This document shows, piece after piece, positions 40,275 to 49,246 of a stretch of DNA of 52,683 nt; positions within the stretch are counted from its first letter, which is position 1, and every line of letters begins with the position of its first letter. The DNA comes from Nitrosomonas sp. (GTDB taxonomy: Bacteria; Pseudomonadota; Gammaproteobacteria; Burkholderiales; Nitrosomonadaceae), in the NCBI GenBank assembly GCA_028577615.1, contig JAJSDU010000020.1, forward strand, positions 1-52,683, written 5' to 3'. Below the pieces are notes generated by a model. The model ran no database searches. It was not told the origin of the DNA and worked only from the letters and a program-made list of their open reading frames with translations. Position numbers and translations under genes: made by a program.

Positions 40275-42038
40275 TTACGTCAATTTGAATTGCAGGGAAG
40301 CCAACTGAAAATACAATTGATTTGTCGTCATCAATTCGGCATGCGTACCGACTGCTTCCAGCCGACCCTGATTGAGCACTGCTATTCGGTCTGCTGCCTG
40401 CACTGTAGACAATCGATGCGCTATAACAATCGTGGTTCTATTATTCATTAACCGCTCAAGTGCCTCTTGTATACAGTACTCACTCTGCGCATCCAGCGCA
40501 CTGGTCGCCTCGTCCAATAATAGGATCGGAGCATCTGCCAGAATGGCCCGGGCAATCGCTAACCGCTGCTTTTGTCCGCCTGACAGGCCTTGCCCCATAT
40601 CGCCCAGTTGGGTCTGATAGCCCTGCGGCAACCCAAGGATAAAATCATGGGCGTAAGCCAGTTTTGCGGCCGCTTCAACTTCAGACTGCATTGCATCCGG
40701 ACGCGCGTACTGGAGGTTTTCATAAATTGACCCATAGAATAGCGCGGGTGTTTGCGATACCAGAGCATAGCATCTGCGTAATGCAGAAAGATCTACCCGC
40801 CGAATATCAACGCCATCCAGCTTGATATTTCCTGACTGGCAGTCATAAAAACGTAACAGTAAATCGAGCAAAGTCGATTTACCCGCACCCGAAGGCCCAA
40901 CCAATGCCAGGGTTTCACCTGAATGTATCCGTAGCGTAAGCCGATCTATTGTGCGCACATCCGGGCGCGATGGATATGCAAAGGATAAATTGTCGATGGT
41001 TATAGCGCCCGATACTTTGGGCAGCGCCTGCGCAACCAGAGGGGACCGTATTTCACTGGGTACCCGCAGAAGTTCCATGGTACGCTCAGCCGCACCAGCA
41101 GCACGCTGCAATTCACCGATCACCTCCGAAATGGAAGCCACCGCAGAACCCACGATAACACTATAAAATACGAACGCAGCCAACTCACCTCCGCTAATGC
41201 GGCCTTCGATCACATCGACACCACCGACCCAAAGCATGACACCTACGGCGCCCAATACCAGAATGATGACCAGTGTTACCAGCAGTGCGCGTTGAATAGT
41301 GCGGCGTTTGGCAACCACAAAAGCATCTTCAACATAGTCATGGAATTTTTGCTGATCTATCGGTTGATGATTGTATGCCTGAACTGTCTTAATCTGACTC
41401 AATACTTCACCCACATACGCGCCTACCACGGCCACCTTGTCCTGACTTTCCCTGGACAGCCCGCGCACACGCCGCCCGAAAATCAAAATCGGTGCAACCA
41501 CCAATGGCACACAAATTAAAACAATGACTGTCAGTTTCGCATTGGTAACAAATAACCAGATGATGCCGCCGACCATCATGATTAAATTGCGCAGCGCGAA
41601 CGAAATTGAAGAACCAATGACCGACTGCAGCAGCGTCATATCAGCCGTAAGCCGGGATTGGATTTCCGCACCGCGGTTTTTCTCAAAAAAACCTGGATGG
41701 AGATGAATCAAATGATTAAACACACTGCAACGTATATCCGCGATCACACGCTCACCTAGCCAGGTTACCCAGTAATAACGCGTAAATGTACCTGCCGCAA
41801 GCGCCAGCACCAGACATAAAAAAATCACTACATACTGGCCTAGCAGCATTCTGGATTGTGTTGCAAATCCATGGTCAATCAGCAGGCGAATACCTTGTCC
41901 GATTGACAATGTTATTGCCGCCGTAAATAACAACGCCATCAGGCTGTAGATAATCTGACGCTGATAAGGCAAAACAAAACCCGATAACACTTTAACAAGC
42001 TGCCAGCGTGCTTTTCTATCAGACACTTGATGCCGCAT
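40275..42038 (-). CDS. MsbA-type ABC exporter (fused permease and ATPase)
   Basis: A 587-residue half-transporter. Six membrane helices occupy about residues 25-310 (type IV ABC exporter fold), with HPGFFEKNRGAEIQSRL at the coupling helix and EVLSQIKTVQAYNHQ. The ATPase domain shows Walker A GPSGAGKST, the signature LSGGQKQRLAIARAI, Walker B ILLLDEATSALD and the H-loop IVIAHRLSTV. It should work as a homodimer that flips lipids or other amphipathic molecules out of the inner leaflet. The sequence is closest to the MsbA-related proteobacterial subgroup rather than to MsbA itself, so the substrate is open. It stands alone, between the atp operon and a strong terminator. Confidence 0.9.
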   Translation of the reverse strand: MRHQVSDRKARWQLVKVLSGFVLPYQRQIIYSLMALLFTAAITLSIGQGIRLLIDHGFATQSRMLLGQYVVIFLCLVLALAAGTFTRYYWVTWLGERVIADIRCSVFNHLIHLHPGFFEKNRGAEIQSRLTADMTLLQSVIGSSISFALRNLIMMVGGIIWLFVTNAKLTVIVLICVPLVVAPILIFGRRVRGLSRESQDKVAVVGAYVGEVLSQIKTVQAYNHQPIDQQKFHDYVEDAFVVAKRRTIQRALLVTLVIILVLGAVGVMLWVGGVDVIEGRISGGELAAFVFYSVIVGSAVASISEVIGELQRAAGAAERTMELLRVPSEIRSPLVAQALPKVSGAITIDNLSFAYPSRPDVRTIDRLTLRIHSGETLALVGPSGAGKSTLLDLLLRFYDCQSGNIKLDGVDIRRVDLSALRRCYALVSQTPALFYGSIYENLQYARPDAMQSEVEAAAKLAYAHDFILGLPQGYQTQLGDMGQGLSGGQKQRLAIARAILADAPILLLDEATSALDAQSEYCIQEALERLMNNRTTIVIAHRLSTVQAADRIAVLNQGRLEAVGTHAELMTTNQLYFQLASLQFKLT

Positions 42039-42068
42039 AAATCAATGTTGCATGCAAATCAAAACTTT

Positions 42069-42114
42069 GGACAAACAAAAGGGAGCTGTGCACACAGCTC
42101 CCTTTTGTTTGTCC
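42069..42114. terminator. perfect 22-bp inverted repeat, strong terminator
   Basis: GGACAAACAAAAGGGAGCTG followed by TG, the two-base loop CA, and the exact complement through CAGCTCCCTTTTGTTTGTCC. The GC-rich core flanked by A- and T-rich arms makes an intrinsic terminator in both directions. It lies 42 bases past the ppiC stop and 30 bases before the ABC exporter start. Confidence 0.85.
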
Positions 42115-42156
42115 AGCATTGACAGCACAATAAAAACTATACGATTAACCGTGTAG

Positions 42157-42438
42157 TTATTCCTTACGCTCAGTCACTTCCACCAGATGATATCCGAATT
42201 GAGTTTTTACCGGTCCTTGCACTTCATTGACAGGCGCACTGAAAACGACCGCATCAAACTCCTTCACCATCTGTCCCGGACCGAACTCTCCAAGTTCTCC
42301 ACCTTGCTTACCTGATGGACATAAAGAATGCTGTGCAGCAATCTCAGCAAAATCTGCGCCATGCGTAATTTCATTTTTCAATTGCTTACATTCTTCCTCG
42401 GTTTTAACCAAAATATGACGTGCGCTTGCTCTAGCCAT
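42157..42438 (-). CDS. ppiC: PpiC-type parvulin peptidyl-prolyl isomerase
   Basis: A 93-residue single-domain parvulin, the size of E. coli PpiC. Family motifs are ARASARHILVKTEEECKQL, FAEIAAQHSLCPSG, GGELGEFGPGQMVKEFD and the C-terminal TQFGYHLVEVTERK. It catalyses cis-trans isomerisation of peptidyl-prolyl bonds and has no signal peptide, so it is cytoplasmic. ATG 42436-42438 has an AGGAG ribosome site; a TTG codon before it is not needed. Transcription should end at the perfect hairpin downstream. Confidence 0.93.
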   Translation of the reverse strand: MARASARHILVKTEEECKQLKNEITHGADFAEIAAQHSLCPSGKQGGELGEFGPGQMVKEFDAVVFSAPVNEVQGPVKTQFGYHLVEVTERKE

Positions 42439-42603
42439 CAAATTCTCCTGATCGAATTAAGAAATATTTATTTGTCTCATCGTTACATTTAATCACAAAT
42501 CAACGTAATTAACGAGCTTTTCTATTTCATTTAACAACCCGTTTCTACAGGACAAAAGAACCCAACATCACATTCTCGTTGCAATTCTTTGTTATTTGTA
42601 ACT

Positions 42604-43418
42604 TCAGGCACGGAAACGCAATTTACTCAATTCAAGCATACTGACCAGCGGAATACTGTCAAAAAAATGAAAACTGAACTGTCGAGTCTGATAACCTGTT
42701 TTTCTTCTGACAGACACAGCGATTCGATGACTATTATTGGGATAAAATAGCCAGCTGCGCCAAGATTCGGCATAATCAACTCGAACTAAAGGCAGTTCGA
42801 GTCTTATATTGTCATTCATAAATTCCGATCTGCTCGTTCCTATATGAAAGCCGAATTCACGCAAGGATAAGGATAGTCCTAATCCATGGGCTTTGATATG
42901 CGATTCTTTTTAGTGTCCAATAATCAAAGAAACGACTGCGCTGCTCATTTTCAGGCGTTTTGAGCAGCTCTGAAAATTCCTCTGGAGAAAAATAATTTTC
43001 AGCAATGGAAAGAATACACAGCTTCTGTGAATCATTTCCACATCACAACCGATATCATCATTCACCGTAACAGCGCCGATGATCACGTCATCTGCATGAC
43101 TGATACTAAATCGCAAGGGTAACGGTGGATTAATCATTTCCGGCTTGCCATGTGAATTCTGCCTAAATCGCCAAGAATGGGCGACATATTTACATAACGT
43201 GACAGCAAATCACGCACAAAGACTCGTGTTATCAGCGTATAATGGCGCTTCTTGGGACAAAGATAGGCAATTTGCTTCAACCGCTCATCTTCAGTCAGTA
43301 AGTCTTGATAACGCCTCAACAAGTCAGTTTGGCGTATTCTGTTTGCCCTCGAAATCCAAATATGGATGTCGTTGCTTTCCAGCGGCAAAATCGAAAACAA
43401 ATCGGCAAAACCACGCAT
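42604..43418 (-). pseudogene. Sfp-type 4'-phosphopantetheinyl transferase with three frameshifts
   Basis: Three consecutive frames together spell a complete Sfp-like enzyme. The first (43418 to ~43150) has IHIWISRANRIRQ, TEDERLKQIAYLCPKKRHYTLITRVFVRDLLSRYV. The second gives HGKPEMINPPLPLRFSISHADD and GCDVEMIHR, the substrate and Mg-binding core. A third stretch reads AENYFSPEEFSELLKTPENEQ and RFFDYWTLK, and the last continues as HIKAHGLGLSLSLREFGFHI. Joins need single-base changes near 43150-43155, near 43020-43024, and in the T5 run at 42907-42911 (plus-strand numbering). Intact enzymes attach the phosphopantetheine arm to carrier proteins such as the ACP of the PKS in this operon. It begins 10 bases after the outer-membrane protein gene, so it was part of the operon. 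Confidence 0.85.
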
Positions 43419-43428
43419 CCGGGATTGA

Positions 43429-44676
43429 TTAAAAAAAACGAATTATCCGGATTTGGACGTAATCATCATTTCGCATACCGGTCAGAATGTCTTTTGATTG
43501 TCCCCTGGTGAAATCATTGGCGGTTACATTCAGGAAAAGTGTTGATTCTGCCTCTATTTTCCATTTTTCCTGCAGACGACGGCTCGCATTCAGTCTGAAA
43601 ATCGACGCGCGCGTCTCCAGATCAATTGTATTACCGACAACAAGCTGCGTATCGGGGGCATCATTAAAATTTAATCGAATCCCAAAGAATAAGTCGTTAT
43701 TAAAAGGCGTGGGAGGCGCGGTCCGGTCTCGCCCATCATATAAATATTCAAGCATAACGCCCATATCTGTACCGCTGTTTAAAACACCATAAAAGGTATA
43801 TTCAAAACCCGCCACAACTGCGGCAAAGCGATTTTCGCCCTGGCCGCTTCGCGTCAGGGCTTCAAGCTTCCACAGCCAATTGTCAACGGCACCCTGAATA
43901 TCGATACTTGTCTGATGGATCAGTTCATAAAAAGGCGTTAGCACACTCGTGTTTTGATTAGGCAATACGCCGCCTTCATCCAGAAACCTGAGGCTCGGCT
44001 CACGACCAACACCCCAGAAATGCGACAACCCGATATCCCAAAGACCGAAAGTATGATTCCAGCGACCGGCAAAACTGGGATGCCAGCGATCGAATCCGTC
44101 AAATAGCGGATCTTTACTATCTACCGGCAATTCAAAACGCAGGCGGCCACTTCGTGCCGGAAAAGTCCGATCCCGGAAATAAGGCAGGTAAAACAAACTG
44201 AAATTACCATAATCCGTCGAATAATTCAGATTAACCATAGGCTGACCCAATTTTTCCTGGCCATTCAAATTTTCCACCAGATCAACCTGATTGATCACAT
44301 CAATCAAATGCCGGGATTCCGTTGCTCCCCAGAAAATTTTACCCACGCCCACTCTTAAATCCCAGTTTCTGCCGAGATGAAGCCAGTTAAGTTCACGAAT
44401 ATCAAAATGTGTTCTGTTTTTATCCTGACTGTCTACACGCCCGAACGGTATAAAGGTTATACGATCCGAACCGGAATTCCATTCACGCCGGAATTCCGGT
44501 TGAAGCATGATTGAAGGATTTAGCGTATTGTCATTTTGCACCGCATACGAAGGAGATTGCGTATAAAGTCTGAAATCCAGCAATCCATGCCCCGATATTT
44601 CCACTGCGGATAATACGGCCGAGAAAAATGTGGCCAGTGTTGCAATGATGCAGTTAGCCACATAACGAAACCTCAT
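43429..44676 (-). CDS. outer-membrane beta-barrel protein of the PKS operon
   Basis: A 415-residue protein with a signal peptide (MRFRYVANCIIATLATFFSAVLSAVEI) and alternating amphipathic strands up to a C-terminal phenylalanine (VQIRIIRFF), as expected for an outer-membrane barrel. ATG 44674-44676, four bases after the stop of the LolA-like gene, gives the signal peptide directly; an upstream open extension would overlap that gene. A conserved-looking block VGKIFWGATESRHLIDVINQVDLVEN recurs in outer-membrane proteins that I associate with RND/MMPL and LolA-like genes. The role is probably as the outer-membrane end of the export path; channel activity is not shown by sequence. Confidence 0.8.
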   Translation of the reverse strand: MRFRYVANCIIATLATFFSAVLSAVEISGHGLLDFRLYTQSPSYAVQNDNTLNPSIMLQPEFRREWNSGSDRITFIPFGRVDSQDKNRTHFDIRELNWLHLGRNWDLRVGVGKIFWGATESRHLIDVINQVDLVENLNGQEKLGQPMVNLNYSTDYGNFSLFYLPYFRDRTFPARSGRLRFELPVDSKDPLFDGFDRWHPSFAGRWNHTFGLWDIGLSHFWGVGREPSLRFLDEGGVLPNQNTSVLTPFYELIHQTSIDIQGAVDNWLWKLEALTRSGQGENRFAAVVAGFEYTFYGVLNSGTDMGVMLEYLYDGRDRTAPPTPFNNDLFFGIRLNFNDAPDTQLVVGNTIDLETRASIFRLNASRRLQEKWKIEAESTLFLNVTANDFTRGQSKDILTGMRNDDYVQIRIIRFF

Positions 44677-44680
44677 TCTC

Positions 44681-45463
44681 TTACCTGATATTTCTAAGGG
44701 CATCAACAGAAAAATCCCTATCGCTGAAACCATTCCTGAATTTGTAGTTTTTTCGCAATAATTCGGTACTTTTCCCATTCTGATGATTCGTCATTACCAA
44801 TTTCCCCGCTTTCCAGAAACGGTCGATATGCAATTCATAATCACTGAAAATGAGCGTTTTAAGTAATTCGTTTTTACGATCATAGAAATCGATTCTGCGC
44901 GGCTGATAAATCGTTTTATCAATCCACTCAACTTGGCGGGTATAGCCTGAATACTCATACGCAGGGATATTTTCGACAACAAAGGTATCGTATTCACCCA
45001 GCATTTCATCTCTCAGGTATTTATAGGTATATTTTTCCAGCTCCCACGACGCGATATCTTCAAATGCAAATTCACTGCCCACAAACGGGCCCGATTTGTT
45101 GACCGTTGATATACGCTTCACCCTTTTTAAGGAAGGCAGGTAAAGCCATTGATCGTCAGGTTCCAAACCATGCGAATGTGTCAGAACTGCCGTACCCCTG
45201 ACGTCAGCCGGACTCTGAAAAACACCGATTTCCTTATCACCGTCACCTTCGACTTCAAGCGTTTTAACCATGAACAAACGCGTGCTTTCTTCACCCCGGG
45301 CATTCCGTAGCGTCATATAGGCCTCATGCATACTGTCGACAAAACCATTGTCCCGCCGGTTAACTTCTGCTTGAATGGCATATCCTTTTTCTTCCGGGGT
45401 CTGCGCAAACCCGTCAATACTGATTAGTAACACTGACACAATAATTAAAATTATATTTTTCAT
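44681..45463 (-). CDS. LolA-like periplasmic lipoprotein-sorting family protein
   Basis: A 260-residue protein with a cleavable signal peptide (MKNIILIIVSVLLISIDGFAQ) and the fold of the LolA-like outer-membrane lipoprotein-sorting family (PF17131 type). Characteristic segments are AVLTHSHGLEPDDQWLYLPSLKRVKRISTVNKSGPFVGSEFAFEDI, cut across here, and the late block FYDRKNELLKTLIFSDYELHI. The start is ATG 45461-45463, with GAGGAG upstream. Proteins of this family lie next to MMPL/RND transporters and are thought to carry hydrophobic molecules across the periplasm. It lies 39 bases after the MMPL gene and 4 before the outer-membrane protein gene. Confidence 0.88.
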   Translation of the reverse strand: MKNIILIIVSVLLISIDGFAQTPEEKGYAIQAEVNRRDNGFVDSMHEAYMTLRNARGEESTRLFMVKTLEVEGDGDKEIGVFQSPADVRGTAVLTHSHGLEPDDQWLYLPSLKRVKRISTVNKSGPFVGSEFAFEDIASWELEKYTYKYLRDEMLGEYDTFVVENIPAYEYSGYTRQVEWIDKTIYQPRRIDFYDRKNELLKTLIFSDYELHIDRFWKAGKLVMTNHQNGKSTELLRKNYKFRNGFSDRDFSVDALRNIR

Positions 45464-45502
45464 GAATATTCTCCTCGTATGAATAATAGAAAGGCCCATG
45501 CG

Positions 45503-47845
45503 CTACTTCAGTAAAGTTGTTGCACTCTGAATGCGTAAAGATTTTTTGTTCGCCGAACAAGCTTTTGATTTTTCGATGAACATGAGTATAGGGGGGAGTA
45601 ACAGAAAATCAGCCAGCAGTCCCAGGGCAAAAATAATCGCAGTCAGCATTCCCATCTCCTGATTAATCTTGAAGCTCGATAATGCCAATATCAGGAATCC
45701 AAGAATCAGCACCACAGAAGTAATCCACAATGCGGCGCCAACCGTTATGAAGGTATATCGCACCGCATCCTCCGGAGATAAGCTCAACTGTTCGCGCGCA
45801 TACTGATACCGGCTTAAGAAATGCACCGTGTCGTCAACCAGAATGCCAAGCGTCATGGCGATAACCACCGAAGAAGCCATGCCAACCTGCCCGACCAGCA
45901 ACGCCCAGACTCCAAAGGCCATACCGGCCGGAATTAGATTGGGAATCAGACTGAGCGAACCGATTGACGCCGATTTCAGTACAAACATTAACAACACTGA
46001 AATCAAGCCAATGGCAAATAACACACCGCCAATCATGCTGACGATATTTCTTTGCCCGATATGGGCAAACAAAAGCGTTGTACCCGTACCGTCGCTATGC
46101 GCGAATTCCGGCGCATACGTGTCCAGCCATGACTGCGCCCTCTTTTCCAGATCAATAACCTGCTGGCTTGAAATACTGTGCAGGGAAGCCGTGACACGTG
46201 TTGCCGATTTTGCAACATCGATACGGTCATTAAGATCAAGGCCGTAAGGTAGCGACATTTCAAAAACGAGCAAATATTGCGCGGCCATTTCCGAAGTCTC
46301 GGGCAGCCGGTACCAGGCCGGGTCGTCACCATGCATATTCTGGTTTAAACGTTTAAGAATGTCTGTAATAGCAAATACATGAATCGTTTCCGGCTGCTGG
46401 CGATACCATTCAGCGAAAGCATCGACTGTTCTGAGAAACCCGGGATCATTGATTCCGCCTTCCGCGCCGGATTTCAGCGAATAGTCAATCCTGTAAATGC
46501 CGGTCAGATGATCGGTCGTATAATCCGTATCCTGTCTGAACTGCACTGACGTATCAAAGTACTTTACATATTCATCATCCAGTGTATTCAAAGGAATGCA
46601 CGCAATCAGCGCCATGACCAGAACTGACAGCAGAATGAAATATTTTTTCCCATGAAGCAGAATATTATTTGCCAGTCTTTCCCATAGTTGATTGCTTCTT
46701 GCAGAAAATGCGTTTTTTGGCGCCGGCAGCGATACAACCAAAGCCGGCAGCAGGCTGATGGCAAACATAAAAGCGATTCCCACACCCATCGCCGTGATAT
46801 TACCGAGGTCACGAAACGGCGGTGATTCACTGAAATTCATGGAAAGAAAGCCAATGGCTGTTGACAGATTGGTAAAGAAGATTGCTTTAAAATTGCCACT
46901 CAAGTTATCCGCCATGGCTTGAATTTTTTCCTTCCCCTTCGCCAGCAATTTGTAGTAACCCGTTAAAATATGGACAGTATTTGCCACAACCAATGTCAAC
47001 AGGATTGTTGGCGCCGGAATACTGGAGGGCGAAAATGCAATATCCAGCCAGCCAGCCAGGCCAACCGCTGCAACAAGCGATACCGTAATCATCACAGTCG
47101 CAGCCAGAACACTCCATGCTGATTTAAGCAGAAACCATAAGACAACAATGATGACCGCCAGCATAGCCGGTGTGAGCGTACGCATATCCAGCTCCGAGGC
47201 TTCCGCAAACGCAGTATCCATCATCACCGAACCTGTTATGCGGATATCCAGGTCAGGGTATTGCAATTTCAACTGATCGGCTTGTTTCCGGACGAAACGG
47301 GTGACATCGCGGGTTTCAGTATCCAGATTGACGCCCGGCCGCTGAATAACCACATTAAAGCCCATCACTCTCGAATCCGGCGAAACCAGCCGGTTTACAA
47401 GAAGCGGTTCATTTAATGCATATTCTCGAATCTGCGCGATTTCCGCATCCGATAACTTTGCAGCATTGATCACCAGATCCTTTACGGTAAGGTCATCGCC
47501 GTCTGCGTAACTGTGCTGGAAATTGGTAATTGAATCAACGCGCGTTGAATGCGGTGTTTGCCATAAATTACGCGTGAGTTGTTCGGCTACCGCCAGGTTG
47601 CGGGATGTGAAGACATTGCCGTCAGCCGGCGTAATCACCAGCAATACGTTGTCATCCCTGGTGTACGTTTTCTGCAAGCTTTCATAAGCCATTAACTGCG
47701 GATTATCTTCACTGAAAAACATGCGGTAATCACTTTTAAAGTGAAGATACTGAATCCCATAGCCCGCCAGAGCTGTCAATGACAGACATAAAACGACAAT
47801 CAACCAGCGCTGCTGGAGAATATATTGCGCATAAGCTTGTACCAT
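45503..47845 (-). CDS. MMPL/RND-superfamily lipid-type exporter
   Basis: A 780-residue inner-membrane transporter with the two-fold RND layout. A first helix (about 13-30) and a large periplasmic domain (about 35-220, starting with FKSDYRMFFSEDNPQL) precede helices at about 225-400. A second helix, a second periplasmic domain (about 430-610) and the last five helices follow, with AMTLGILVDDTVHFLSRY in the canonical RND helix 10 region (G-x-x-x-D-x-x-x-x-x-x). MMPL proteins export lipids, polyketides and similar hydrophobic molecules using the proton gradient. Immediate neighbours are the AOS (12 bases upstream) and the LolA-like protein. No membrane-fusion protein or TolC gene is in the operon, consistent with a LolA-like periplasmic carrier instead. 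Confidence 0.92.
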   Translation of the reverse strand: MVQAYAQYILQQRWLIVVLCLSLTALAGYGIQYLHFKSDYRMFFSEDNPQLMAYESLQKTYTRDDNVLLVITPADGNVFTSRNLAVAEQLTRNLWQTPHSTRVDSITNFQHSYADGDDLTVKDLVINAAKLSDAEIAQIREYALNEPLLVNRLVSPDSRVMGFNVVIQRPGVNLDTETRDVTRFVRKQADQLKLQYPDLDIRITGSVMMDTAFAEASELDMRTLTPAMLAVIIVVLWFLLKSAWSVLAATVMITVSLVAAVGLAGWLDIAFSPSSIPAPTILLTLVVANTVHILTGYYKLLAKGKEKIQAMADNLSGNFKAIFFTNLSTAIGFLSMNFSESPPFRDLGNITAMGVGIAFMFAISLLPALVVSLPAPKNAFSARSNQLWERLANNILLHGKKYFILLSVLVMALIACIPLNTLDDEYVKYFDTSVQFRQDTDYTTDHLTGIYRIDYSLKSGAEGGINDPGFLRTVDAFAEWYRQQPETIHVFAITDILKRLNQNMHGDDPAWYRLPETSEMAAQYLLVFEMSLPYGLDLNDRIDVAKSATRVTASLHSISSQQVIDLEKRAQSWLDTYAPEFAHSDGTGTTLLFAHIGQRNIVSMIGGVLFAIGLISVLLMFVLKSASIGSLSLIPNLIPAGMAFGVWALLVGQVGMASSVVIAMTLGILVDDTVHFLSRYQYAREQLSLSPEDAVRYTFITVGAALWITSVVLILGFLILALSSFKINQEMGMLTAIIFALGLLADFLLLPPILMFIEKSKACSANKKSLRIQSATTLLK

Positions 47846-47857
47846 TTTAAAACCTCT

Positions 47858-49231
47858 CTACTTAATCACCGGAGGACATTCCGCACTGGCCAGTACGTTC
47901 ATTTCCCTGGCGAGGGTATTGACCGTAAAAATTACATCGTCTTCCGTTAAATTGCTTGTAATAAAAAAACGCAGCCGCGCTGCGGACTCGGGCACGGCCG
48001 GATACAGGATGGGATGGACGCATATACCCGCACGCATGAGCCGCTGGCCCAGTTTCAAGCAGGCAACGGAATTTCCGGTAATGATCGGCACAACCCCCGT
48101 TCCTTCGGCCAGCCCCGTATCCAGACCATTCCTATGCGCATGTTCCAGAAAAAGTGAAGCACGATCGCGAAGACGCGCCGATCTTTCCGGCTCCTGCTGC
48201 ATAATTCTGGCGGCGGCAAGCGCGGCGGCGGTATTCGCCGGAGATATTCCGACACTGAACAATATTGCACCTGCCACGTTGTACTTGATATTCTCAATCA
48301 GCGCATTTGAGCCGCAGATATATCCGCCGCAGCTTGCAAATGCTTTGCTGAGGGTGCCCATCCAGATATCCACGTCTTTTCCGCTGACAGCAAAATGATC
48401 ATGGGTTCCCAAACCACGCGATCCGATCACACCGGCCGCATGCGCCTCGTCAACCATGAGCAGGCAATGATATTTTTTCTTGATCCTGATAAATTCAGGC
48501 AGATCGGCGATATCGCCATCCATGCTGTAAACACCCTCGATCACGATCAGAACGCGCTCATAGCGGCCTCGGTTCGCGGCCAGCAGTTGATCAAGCGATT
48601 GCCAGTCATTGTGCGGGAATGCCATCCTGCGCGCCCCCGAAAGAATACAGCCGGTGATGATGCTGTTATGCGCCAGACTGTCATGCAGCACAAGATCTTT
48701 CGGTCCGAACAAGTGGCCGATTACCGACACATTGGTCGCATAACCACTGACAAGGACAACAGCATCTTCAGTATCGTGCATTTTTGCCAGTTCTTTCTCC
48801 AGTTCTCTGTGCAGCGGGATTTCGCCGGAAACGATCCTGCTGGCCGATACAGAAGTTCCATACCGATCAATTGCATCCTTGGCCGCTTTGCTGACATCAG
48901 GGTGCCCGGACAAACCCAGATAGTTATAACCTGAATAATTAATGTACTCCTTGCCGCCAAAACCGGTAACATGGTCACTTACGCTGTCATGCACTGAAAA
49001 ATAGGGATTGTCGAGTTTTAGCGCCGCAAAAGTTTTAATCTGCTCTTTGATCAGGGAAAACCCCGGGAACTTATCAAATTGGTAAAACTCGTCCGGTATC
49101 TTTTTCTTTGCACCCAGTCGATTGGCAGCCTGATCAACGCCGCTGTTTTTCCCTGTTTCCGCACTCGCCAGCAACTGCCGGAGAAATTGGCGTTTTTCCT
49201 CACTGTTCATACCTGCAACATCTTTTTGCAC
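47858..49231 (-). CDS. alpha-oxoamine synthase family PLP enzyme
   Basis: A 457-residue fold-type I PLP enzyme of the KAPA synthase/5-aminolevulinate synthase/serine palmitoyltransferase family. Key blocks are YINYSGYNYLGLSGHPDV, RYGTSVSASRIVSGEIPLHRELE, LVLHDSLAHNSII with the cofactor-stacking histidine, EGVYSMDGDIADL, MVDEAHAAGVIGSRGLGTHDHF and GTLSKAFASCGG with the PLP lysine. It is ~60 residues longer than KAPA synthase at the N-terminus (MNSEEKRQFLRQLLASAE, then FYQFDKFPGF), which could dock to the PKS. Such enzymes condense an acyl thioester with an amino acid and lose CO2. Placed 15 bases after a PKS without thioesterase, it is probably the chain-releasing enzyme, giving an alpha-aminoketone. 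It is unlikely to serve biotin or haem synthesis. Confidence 0.85.
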   Translation of the reverse strand: MQKDVAGMNSEEKRQFLRQLLASAETGKNSGVDQAANRLGAKKKIPDEFYQFDKFPGFSLIKEQIKTFAALKLDNPYFSVHDSVSDHVTGFGGKEYINYSGYNYLGLSGHPDVSKAAKDAIDRYGTSVSASRIVSGEIPLHRELEKELAKMHDTEDAVVLVSGYATNVSVIGHLFGPKDLVLHDSLAHNSIITGCILSGARRMAFPHNDWQSLDQLLAANRGRYERVLIVIEGVYSMDGDIADLPEFIRIKKKYHCLLMVDEAHAAGVIGSRGLGTHDHFAVSGKDVDIWMGTLSKAFASCGGYICGSNALIENIKYNVAGAILFSVGISPANTAAALAAARIMQQEPERSARLRDRASLFLEHAHRNGLDTGLAEGTGVVPIITGNSVACLKLGQRLMRAGICVHPILYPAVPESAARLRFFITSNLTEDDVIFTVNTLAREMNVLASAECPPVIK

Positions 49232-49246
49232 TTTATAATCGCTCCT

